9,082 bases of DNA from Eubacterium sp. (GTDB lineage: Bacteria > Bacillota_A > Clostridia > Lachnospirales > Lachnospiraceae): NCBI GenBank assembly GCA_023663915.1, contig JAMPGN010000172.1, forward strand, positions 1 through 9,082, read 5' to 3'. Positions 1 to 5,553 of the stretch are shown piece by piece. Below the pieces are notes generated by a model. That model did no database searches and was not told where the DNA came from. It saw nothing but the letters and a program-made list of their open reading frames with translations. A program made the position numbers and the translations under genes. Each line of letters starts with the position of its first letter. The first letter of the stretch is position 1.

Positions 1-164
1 ATCTGACAATTTCACATGGAAGAGCAGCGGAAATGCTTGGAATATCGAAATGGGAGCTGATTGAGCTATATGACAATCTTGGACTAGCATATTTAAATAT
101 GGATATTTGTGAGGTTGAAGAGGAAGTTGAATATTATCGCAAGCTGAAAGGGGAGACGGTATGA
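1..164 (+). CDS. UPF0175-like antitoxin, 3' part only
   Basis: Only the last 53 codons lie in the window (frame starting at base 3); the start is cut off by the window edge. The visible peptide contains a helix-turn-helix-like stretch (residues HGRAAEMLGISKWEL) followed by an acidic C-terminal tail (NMDICEVEEEVEYYRKLKG). This pattern is known from small UPF0175 family proteins, which serve as antitoxins for PIN-domain toxins. The stop codon overlaps the start of the next gene as ATGA (161-164), the usual translational coupling of a toxin-antitoxin pair. Inferred role: DNA-binding antitoxin that neutralises the downstream PIN protein and represses the operon. The family call rests on the short C-terminus plus the neighbour. 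Confidence 0.72.
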   Translation, partial: LTISHGRAAEMLGISKWELIELYDNLGLAYLNMDICEVEEEVEYYRKLKGETV

Positions 165-655
165 TTATTATATCGGATACAACTCCACTGATATCGTTGC
201 TTAAAATTGGGCGTTTGAAACTCTTGAATCATCTCTTTGGTGAAATACAGATACCTTATGCGGTATATAGAGAACTAACTTCAAACGATAAGTTCAAACA
301 GGAAGCAATAGAAATCCTTCAGTCAGAATATATTCAAAAAGTCGATGTGGCAGATAAAAAATCAGTTGCTTTATTAAGACGGGTTACAGGATTGGATGAG
401 GGAGAAAGCGAAGCGATTATTTTATCTGATGAAATGAAAGCTGATATTCTATTGATGGACGAATTGAAGGGCAGACAAGTGGCAATACAGATGGGGATAA
501 AGATCATGGGTACGGTTGGCGTATTAATGACTGCATTTGAAAGAAAGTTATTGTCTGCCGATGAAATAAAGCAGTGTATCAATGTTATGAAAAGTAATGG
601 AAGACATATTGGTGAACAATTATACGAACAACTGATGGACAAAATCAGTGAATAA
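161..655 (+). CDS. PIN-domain toxin, DUF3368-like
   Basis: A complete 164-residue protein, a normal length for the family. It begins with the PIN-fold signature MIIISDTTPLISLLKIGRL. The acidic residues expected to hold the metal ion are visible: D6 (SDTTPLI), E38 (YRELT), E82 within DEGESEAI, and D100 (LLMDE). The C-terminal half has the family's typical IMGTVGVLMTA segment. PIN toxins of this type are Mg/Mn-dependent RNases, cytoplasmic, kept inactive by the antitoxin encoded just upstream. The start ATG overlaps the antitoxin stop by 4 bases, so the two are almost certainly co-translated. Base composition is more AT-rich than the genes further right, consistent with an accessory cassette. 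The RNA target cannot be read from the sequence, and activity is inferred from the intact acidic residues. Confidence 0.85.
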   Translation: MIIISDTTPLISLLKIGRLKLLNHLFGEIQIPYAVYRELTSNDKFKQEAIEILQSEYIQKVDVADKKSVALLRRVTGLDEGESEAIILSDEMKADILLMDELKGRQVAIQMGIKIMGTVGVLMTAFERKLLSADEIKQCINVMKSNGRHIGEQLYEQLMDKISE

Positions 656-686
656 GGGACTGATAACTGATAAAGAAGTCAAACAA

Positions 687-830
687 ATGAGTATGCTAAA
701 CATGGTTGCATCCATGAATGAAAGTACGGTGGTATCAGAGTATACGCCGGAAAGCAAGCGTTCCGACAGCTATCAGAGTGAGACGGAATTTGAAAAAGAG
801 CTTATTAATGCAGAAAAAGGAGAAAATAAA
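687..830 (+). pseudogene. Remnant of type I restriction HsdR N-terminus
   Basis: The frame starting at ATG 687 (or ATG 714) reads MNESTVVSEYTPESKRSD followed by SYQSETEFEKELI. This resembles the extreme N-terminus of type I restriction endonuclease R subunits, where an ESTVVxEY element is followed by a YQSExxLEKE element. After about 30 matching residues the similarity stops and the sequence passes into the ribosome binding site of the dehydrogenase. The rest of the roughly 1000-residue HsdR is missing, so this looks like the left edge of a deletion with the junction near 803-816. No stop codon separates it from the dehydrogenase, and the frame actually opens at a GTG (648) overlapping the toxin gene end. 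Identification is by remembered motif pattern only. It might instead be an unrelated leader peptide. Confidence 0.5.
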
Positions 831-1718
831 ATGCACAAACCAATATGTCACTGTTCCATAGCGCTCCACCCTTTAGCAAAACAACGACTTGAAGAAGTAT
901 ACGAAATTCGGGAAGATCAAGAAAGTATTTCAGATGCCGAGGCTGCATTGTGCTATGGTGTTCCGGCTGAGTGGTGTGAAAAAGGGCGGGCGGAAAACCT
1001 GCGAGTCATTGGCTGTCATTCCTGCGGGCAGGAAGCAGCAGAGTGGGCGGCTCAAAAAGGCATTCAGATCACATTGGCGGACAGCCTGTGGAGAACGGTA
1101 GCGGAGCACACGCTTGCGTTGATGATGGCGGCGGCAAGAAACATTGTTCCGGCAGACAGGCAGATTCGGGAAGGGAACTGGCGGGAACATACATTGATTA
1201 AAGAGCAGTTTTCCGGATTTGATTTTCAAGGAAAGACTCTTGGTATTCTGGGAATGGGTCAGATTGGCGTACACCTTGCAGACATGGTGAAAGGATTCCA
1301 TATGCGGGTCTGCTATTATGATATCCGGCGGCTTTCAGAACAGGAAGAACAGGAGATGGGGATTTCTTTCTGGGAGTTTGACGATTTGCTGCGTGTTTCC
1401 GATTACCTGTGCATTCTTGTCCCATTGAATGAGAGCACAACGGGGCTGATTGGGAAGGACGCTTTTGCAAAAATGAAAAAGGGCTGTATTCTGGTCAATA
1501 CGGCAAGAGCCGGTATTTTGGATGAAGAGGCTTTCCTGGAGGCTTTGGAGGATGGAACGTTGACAGCGGCCGGATTGGATGTATTTTGGAAGGAAGGTGC
1601 CAAACAGAAGGAGGAGCTGACTAGGCGAGATAATGTCGTGATGACACCACATTTGGGCGGTTCTACCTATGAATGCGACAGAGTGCTTGTAGATGCTGTG
1701 TGCGCTCCATTTGCATAA
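831..1718 (+). CDS. D-isomer-specific 2-hydroxyacid dehydrogenase
   Basis: A cytoplasmic NAD-dependent enzyme of the D-2-hydroxyacid dehydrogenase family, interconverting a 2-keto acid and a D-2-hydroxy acid. From ATG 831 it is 295 residues. The Rossmann motif GMGQIG lies at residues 141-146, with D164 at the end of the next strand (YYDIRR), which favours NAD over NADP. The catalytic triad is visible: R226 (NTARAG), E255 (DVFWKEG) and H274 (TPHLGG). ATG 831 is preferred to the open frame further upstream because AAGGAG sits at 817-822, 8 bases before it, and the protein then starts where family members do. Oddities: the usual EP after DVF is EG, and the protein stops about 20 residues after the catalytic histidine, so the last helix is roughly 10-15 residues shorter than in PGDH or VanH. 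The substrate is unknown. It precedes lysR by 91 bases and may be read through from the left. Confidence 0.85.
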   Translation: MHKPICHCSIALHPLAKQRLEEVYEIREDQESISDAEAALCYGVPAEWCEKGRAENLRVIGCHSCGQEAAEWAAQKGIQITLADSLWRTVAEHTLALMMAAARNIVPADRQIREGNWREHTLIKEQFSGFDFQGKTLGILGMGQIGVHLADMVKGFHMRVCYYDIRRLSEQEEQEMGISFWEFDDLLRVSDYLCILVPLNESTTGLIGKDAFAKMKKGCILVNTARAGILDEEAFLEALEDGTLTAAGLDVFWKEGAKQKEELTRRDNVVMTPHLGGSTYECDRVLVDAVCAPFA

Positions 1719-1720
1719 TG

Positions 1721-1809
1721 CTGGGGATGCTATCTTTGCAAAAATGCCAGACTGCAAATAAGGCGTGAAGTTATCCCCAGATTCTACACCAACACACAAG
1801 GAGCATCCC
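1721..1809 (+). promoter_or_regulatory. Candidate switching RNA leader before lysR
   Basis: The gap between the dehydrogenase stop and the lysR start holds overlapping inverted repeats. CTGGGGAT (1721-1728) is perfectly complementary to ATCCCCAG (1773-1780). The shifted segment GGGATGCT (1724-1731) is perfectly complementary to AGCATCCC (1802-1809). The latter overlaps the end of the lysR Shine-Dalgarno sequence (AAGGAG, 1798-1803) and ends one base before its ATG. The two 8-bp pairings share bases and exclude each other. A nested TTTGCA (1735-1740) / TGCAAA (1753-1758) stem could form inside the first. No T-tract follows, so it is not a classic terminator, and it matches no riboswitch class I recognise. 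The switching role is inference. Confidence 0.4.
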
Positions 1810-2688
1810 ATGCTGAGACAGATCAAATATTTTCAGGCGGTAGTGAAGAACAACAGCTTTTCAGAGGCAGCGGCAGAATGTAATATCTCGCAGTCTGCCA
1901 TATCACAGCAGATGAAATCGCTGGAACAGGAACTAGGAATAGAACTGCTGGAACGGAAAAACAGGAAATTTACATTAACGCCTGCAGGAGAGCATTTTTA
2001 TAAAAAAAGTCTGGTTCTGGTGGCGGATTTTGAGCAGATGTGCAGGGAGACGAATCGAATCGCGCACAAAGAAAATGAAGGATTGAAAATAGGCTATCTG
2101 CGTTGTTACAGCGGGCAGGAGTTTCAGATTGCATTGGATCTTTTTGCAGAAAAATATCCGGATATTCCGGTGGAGATCTATTATGGAAATCATGATGAAT
2201 TGTATGATATGCTGCGCAAAGGGATTGTGGATATTGTTTTCAATGACCAGAGGCGGGCTTTTTCGGATGAATATGTGAATATGCTGCTCACAACGTCGGA
2301 GAGTTATATCGAAATTGCGGCAAGAAACCCGCTGGCAGGGCTTGACCGGATCACCGTGCAGGAATTGAAAAATATACCTTGTATCCTTGTATCTTCCGAG
2401 GCAGAAAAAGCAAAGGAGCAGGAGTTTTATCGGAATGTCATAGGATTTCAAGGGGAGATCATTTTTGCAGACAACATGGAAACGGCGCGAATATCCGTGA
2501 TTGGCGGGAAAGGTTTTATGCCGAGTGAAGGAACGCCGATTGCGGGAAGTCTGGGAACAAATATAAAGCGGATTCCCTTGCATCGCGGGGATTCTCCCAT
2601 AACAAGGAACTATTGCGCATTTTGGAAAAAGGAAAACGCCAACGCTTATGCGGGTGAGTTTGCGGAGATTTTGCGGAATAGATTTTGA
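1810..2688 (+). CDS. LysR-type transcriptional regulator
   Basis: 292 residues, the normal length for LysR-type regulators. The N-terminal winged helix-turn-helix is clear: MLRQIKYFQAVVKNNSFSEA followed by AAECNISQSAISQQMKSLEQ (residues 1-40), then ELGIELLERKNRKFTLTPAG (41-60). A linker helix follows, and from about residue 89 comes the two-lobed effector-binding domain (LKIGYLRCY...; IVDIVFND). ATG 1810 is chosen because AAGGAG lies at 1798-1803 and the protein then begins exactly at the family's HTH; the open frame extends upstream to 1765 without a better site. It probably controls the flavodoxin-SDR-aldo/keto reductase operon that begins 222 bases downstream on the same strand, and possibly the dehydrogenase before it. 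The inducer is unknown. Same-strand rather than divergent arrangement is less usual for this family. Confidence 0.92.
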   Translation: MLRQIKYFQAVVKNNSFSEAAAECNISQSAISQQMKSLEQELGIELLERKNRKFTLTPAGEHFYKKSLVLVADFEQMCRETNRIAHKENEGLKIGYLRCYSGQEFQIALDLFAEKYPDIPVEIYYGNHDELYDMLRKGIVDIVFNDQRRAFSDEYVNMLLTTSESYIEIAARNPLAGLDRITVQELKNIPCILVSSEAEKAKEQEFYRNVIGFQGEIIFADNMETARISVIGGKGFMPSEGTPIAGSLGTNIKRIPLHRGDSPITRNYCAFWKKENANAYAGEFAEILRNRF

Positions 2689-2765
2689 AATGGAGAATTT
2701 GACAAATCTTTCACAAATTGTTTGTGCCCTGGAAAGAAATGATAAGATATATGATAAAAATATAG

Positions 2766-2806
2766 AAAACACCATTTTAAGTCGAGAGGCTTTCAATGGT
2801 GTTTTT
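2766..2806 (+). terminator. Hairpin plus T-run downstream of lysR
   Basis: AAAACACCATT (2766-2776) is an exact reverse complement of AATGGTGTTTT (2795-2805), giving an 11-bp stem with an 18-base loop, and the right arm runs into five T residues (2802-2806). It lies 78 bases after the lysR stop, so it is best read as the lysR intrinsic terminator. The stem is AT-rich and the loop long, so efficiency may be modest. Because the left arm is A-rich it could also act on the minus strand. Confidence 0.6.
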
Positions 2807-2821
2807 CGCATAAGAAAAACT

Positions 2822-2830
2822 TATAGTATA
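2822..2830. promoter_or_regulatory. Possible LysR operator (small dyad)
   Basis: TATAGTATA is a perfect 4-1-4 dyad centred about 55 bases before the predicted transcription start of the flavodoxin operon, close to the region where LysR-type regulators normally bind (around -65 to -40). The motif is short and AT-rich and could occur by chance. Assignment rests on position and on the lysR gene just upstream. Confidence 0.25.
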
Positions 2831-2845
2831 TCCCTGAAACCCGAA

Positions 2846-2874
2846 TTGATTCATAAGGTGAGAGCCAATATAAT
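2846..2874 (+). promoter_or_regulatory. Sigma-A promoter for flavodoxin operon
   Basis: A -35 element TTGATT (2846-2851) is followed after exactly 17 bases by a perfect -10 element TATAAT (2869-2874). The start of transcription would fall near 2881, leaving a leader of about 30 bases before the flavodoxin ATG, including the AGGAGG ribosome binding site at 2896-2901. This is the strongest promoter match seen in the window and it defines a three-gene transcription unit. Confidence 0.7.
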
Positions 2875-2910
2875 AATAATAAAAGTAAACAAAAAAGGAG
2901 GAAAAGCAGG

Positions 2911-3417
2911 ATGTCGGAACTGATTATATATTTTTCAAGAGCGGCGGAGAATTATTTTGGCGGTTCGCTGAAGTACATTGAGAAAGGAAATACGGAAGTG
3001 GTGGCGGAAAAAATAGCGGCTTTGACAGGCGGCACGCTATTTAAAGTGGAGCCGGAAACGCCGTATGCAGATGATTATAATACCTGTATCGAGCAGGCGA
3101 AAAAGGATTTGAATAGCGGAGCGCGCCCGAAAGTAAGGGCAATGCCGGAAAATTTTGATCAATATGATTTTGTGACAGTGATGTATCCCAATTATTGGGG
3201 AACAATGCCGATGCATATGTTTACGGTGCTGGAACAGCTTGACTTTGCCGGAAAGACGGTTCGTCCGGTATGTACCCATGAGGGAAGCGGAATGGGGAGA
3301 AGCGAGGAAGACTTGCAAAAATGCTGCCCCGGTGCGGTGTTCAGAAAAGGGCTTGCAATTCAAGGAAGCAGTGTCCACAGATGCGATGATACATTGAAGA
3401 AATGGCTTAATGCATAG
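2911..3417 (+). CDS. Flavodoxin-family protein
   Basis: 168 residues, cytoplasmic FMN-binding electron carrier or small quinone/aldehyde reductase of the flavodoxin fold. The N-terminus ELIIYFSRAAENYF followed by GNTEVVAEKIA (residues 26-36) is the phosphate-binding loop in the long-insert form typical of the Flavodoxin_4-type family, where about 15 residues separate the YFSR strand from the GNT turn. YPNYWGTMP (92-100) and THEGSGMG (122-129) form the two loops expected around the isoalloxazine ring. The start is fixed by AGGAGG at 2896-2901. It is the first gene after the promoter at 2846-2874 and is followed by SDR and Fe-S aldo/keto reductase genes, which suggests it passes electrons within this set or reduces a related substrate. 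No partner or substrate can be assigned from sequence. Confidence 0.88.
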   Translation: MSELIIYFSRAAENYFGGSLKYIEKGNTEVVAEKIAALTGGTLFKVEPETPYADDYNTCIEQAKKDLNSGARPKVRAMPENFDQYDFVTVMYPNYWGTMPMHMFTVLEQLDFAGKTVRPVCTHEGSGMGRSEEDLQKCCPGAVFRKGLAIQGSSVHRCDDTLKKWLNA

Positions 3418-3476
3418 AGTGTAAGGCTGCAGGCGAAGACAAAAGCAGGAGTATGAGAAAGAGAGGATAGCTGACT

Positions 3477-4310
3477 ATGAAAAAAGAGGTTATGGTTTGG
3501 ACAGGAGCAGGGCAGATCGGTATGGCGATTGCAAGACGCATGGGATATGGCAGGAAGATCATAGTAGGGGATAAAAATCCAGAGAACGCAAAGGCGATCG
3601 CGAAAATCATGAATGATGCAGGATTTGACGTAGAAGCTGTGGAGATGGATTTGTCTTCGAGGGAATCCATATTGTCACTGATTGCGAAGGCACAGGAGTA
3701 TGGGGAAATTACACAGCTCGTAAATGCCGCGGGAGTATCGCCAAGCCAAGCGCCGGTAGAAACCATTCTGAAAGTTGATTTGTATGGAACGGCAGTGCTT
3801 TTAGAGGAGATTGGCAAGGTGATTGCACCGGGCGGCGTGGGCGTGACCATTTCCAGTCAGTCCGGACACCGCATGAAACAGCTTACGGCTAAGGAAGATG
3901 AACAGCTTGCCATGACACCGACGGAAGAACTTTTATCACTCCCGATCTTACAGCCGGAAAATATCAAAGACACGCTTCACGCATACCAACTGGCGAAACG
4001 TTGCAATGAGAAGCGTGTTATGGCGGAATCTGTAAAATGGGGAGAAAAAGGGGCGAGAATTAACTCCATTTCACCGGGAATCATTGTCACGCCGCTTGCC
4101 ATCGATGAATTTAACGGACCTAGAGGGGATTTCTACAAGAATATGTTTGCAAAATGTCCGGCGGGCAGACCGGGGACGGCAGATGAAGTGGCAAACGTGG
4201 CAGAGCTTTTGATGAGTCCGCAGGGTGCGTTTATTACGGGAAGCGATTTTCTGATTGACGGCGGTGCGACGGCGGCTTATTTCTATGGGGCGTTGAAGCC
4301 GGAAGTATAG
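3477..4310 (+). CDS. Short-chain dehydrogenase/reductase (SDR)
   Basis: 277 residues, classical SDR, an NAD(P)-dependent alcohol/carbonyl oxidoreductase acting in the cytoplasm. The cofactor motif TGAGQIG is at residues 9-15, D32 (IIVGDK) suggests NAD preference, and NAAG is at 83-86. The catalytic residues are S127 (ISSQSG), Y170 and K174 (AYQLAK), and the C-terminal part carries SPGIIVTP and ITGSDFLIDGG. Two oddities: the Asn of the usual catalytic tetrad in helix 4 appears to be Asp (D101 in KVDLYGT), and the serine-to-tyrosine spacing is 43 residues rather than roughly 13. The extra 30 or so residues would form a lid or oligomerisation insert, as in some hydroxysteroid dehydrogenases of the SDR class. 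Ribosome binding site GAGAGG at 3461-3466. It lies 59 bases after the flavodoxin gene and 14 bases before the next gene. Substrate unknown. Confidence 0.88.
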   Translation: MKKEVMVWTGAGQIGMAIARRMGYGRKIIVGDKNPENAKAIAKIMNDAGFDVEAVEMDLSSRESILSLIAKAQEYGEITQLVNAAGVSPSQAPVETILKVDLYGTAVLLEEIGKVIAPGGVGVTISSQSGHRMKQLTAKEDEQLAMTPTEELLSLPILQPENIKDTLHAYQLAKRCNEKRVMAESVKWGEKGARINSISPGIIVTPLAIDEFNGPRGDFYKNMFAKCPAGRPGTADEVANVAELLMSPQGAFITGSDFLIDGGATAAYFYGALKPEV

Positions 4311-4324
4311 GGAGGAGAAAACAG

Positions 4325-5443
4325 ATGACGGATGATTTTGTAAAAAACAGCAGGAAATTTGGGTTTGGCTGTATGCGTTTGCCCATGAAAGGCGGGGACA
4401 TTGATTTCGAGGAATGTAACCACATGGTAGATGCTTTTATGGAAGCCGGATTCACTTATTTTGATACGGCGAAAGGCTATCTCGGCGGAAAAAGTGAGGT
4501 GGCGATACGGGAATGCGTAGTAAAACGCTATCCGAGGGAAAAATTTACTCTTACGGATAAGCTCACGATGAACTTTTTCAACTCTGAGAATGATATCCGA
4601 AAGGTGTTTGAAGAACAGCTTGAAACCTGCGGAGTACAATATTTTGATTACTATCTTATGCATGCACAGGGCAAAGTAAATTATGAGAAATACAAAAAGT
4701 TCCATGCATATGAAATTGCACAGGAGTTAAAGGCGGAAGGTAAGATTCGCCATGTCGGATTATCGTTCCATGACAGTGCGGATTATCTGGATATGATTCT
4801 GACGGAGCATCCGGAAGTTGAGCTGGTGCAGATTCAGCTCAACTACGCAGACTATGATGATCCGGGCGTGCAGAGCAGGAAGTGCCTTGAGGTGTGTGAG
4901 AAACACAATAAACCTGTAGTAGTCATGGAACCGGTCAAAGGCGGAAGCCTCGTCAATCTGCCGAAAGATGCAGATCAAATTTTGAAAAACTTGAACGGCG
5001 GAAGCAATGCAAGCTATGCGATCCGTTTTGCGGCAAGTTGCCCGCAGGTATTTATGGTCTTATCGGGAATGAGCAGTTTGAGCCAGATGGAAGATAATCT
5101 GAGTTATATGACAGATTTTAAGCCATTGAATGAAAAAGAGTATGCCGCGATTGATGAGGTATGCAGGATATTTAAGGCGCAGCATTTGATTCCATGTACT
5201 GCCTGCCGATACTGTATTGATGGCTGTCCGCAGAAAATATTGATTCCCGATCTGTTTGCCGATATGAACGCAAAACAGCAGTATCAAGACTGGAACAGCG
5301 ACTATTATTATGGACAGGTACATACCCAGAACCACGGGAAGGCAAGTGATTGCATAAAATGTGGAAAATGCGAGCAAGTCTGTCCACAGCATTTGGAGAT
5401 TAGAAAACTATTGGCTGATGTGGCGGAAGTGTTTGAGGGGTGA
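4325..5443 (+). CDS. Aldo/keto reductase with two C-terminal 4Fe-4S motifs
   Basis: 372 residues. Residues 1 to about 270 form an aldo/keto reductase barrel, and the catalytic tetrad is visible as D47 (FDTAKGY), Y52, K79 (LTDKL) and H113 (LMHAQ). GLSFHD, VVMEPVKGGSL and LSGMSSLSQMEDNL are further family signatures. Residues 291-301 (CTACRYCIDGCP) and 343-353 (CIKCGKCEQVCP) are two CxxCxxCxxxCP ferredoxin-type motifs, so the enzyme probably binds two 4Fe-4S clusters. This architecture is known as the predicted aldo/keto reductase group COG1453, common in anaerobes; physiological substrates are mostly undetermined. The start is supported by GGAGG at 4311-4315. With the flavodoxin and SDR just upstream it forms a likely single operon, in which clusters could take electrons from or to the flavodoxin. 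The gene ends facing the convergent kinase gene, 110 bases away. Confidence 0.92.
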   Translation: MTDDFVKNSRKFGFGCMRLPMKGGDIDFEECNHMVDAFMEAGFTYFDTAKGYLGGKSEVAIRECVVKRYPREKFTLTDKLTMNFFNSENDIRKVFEEQLETCGVQYFDYYLMHAQGKVNYEKYKKFHAYEIAQELKAEGKIRHVGLSFHDSADYLDMILTEHPEVELVQIQLNYADYDDPGVQSRKCLEVCEKHNKPVVVMEPVKGGSLVNLPKDADQILKNLNGGSNASYAIRFAASCPQVFMVLSGMSSLSQMEDNLSYMTDFKPLNEKEYAAIDEVCRIFKAQHLIPCTACRYCIDGCPQKILIPDLFADMNAKQQYQDWNSDYYYGQVHTQNHGKASDCIKCGKCEQVCPQHLEIRKLLADVAEVFEG

Positions 5444-5553
5444 ATTTGGGTGTTGCTATAGCGAAAGGTACTTTTGAGGATATAAAGAAAGATGCTGACT
5501 TCGATCTCCTCTTTGTATTGCTTTTCGTGAAAACACTTCCCTTCTGGCAATCG

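Noticed and set aside
648..830. Upstream extension of the dehydrogenase to GTG 648
   Set aside because: The in-frame ATG 831 has AAGGAG at ideal spacing and starts where the enzyme family starts; the upstream residues resemble a different protein.
831..1718. VanH-type D-lactate dehydrogenase of a glycopeptide resistance cluster
   Set aside because: No ligase or VanX-like gene is adjacent, and the C-terminal region reads TPHLGGST as in PGDH-like members rather than the VanH pattern.
2699..2727. TTGACA as the -35 of a promoter
   Set aside because: The position 16-18 bases downstream has no -10-like hexamer (TTGTGC at 17 bases).
2648..2923. 91-residue plus-strand frame across the lysR/flavodoxin gap
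   Set aside because: It overlaps the lysR 3' end, covers the terminator and promoter, has low-complexity residues and no ribosome binding site or recognisable domain.
5444..5553. Terminator between the convergent reductase and kinase genes
   Set aside because: Only 3-4 bp stems such as AAAG-GTA-CTTT were found, with no GC stem followed by a T-run on either strand.
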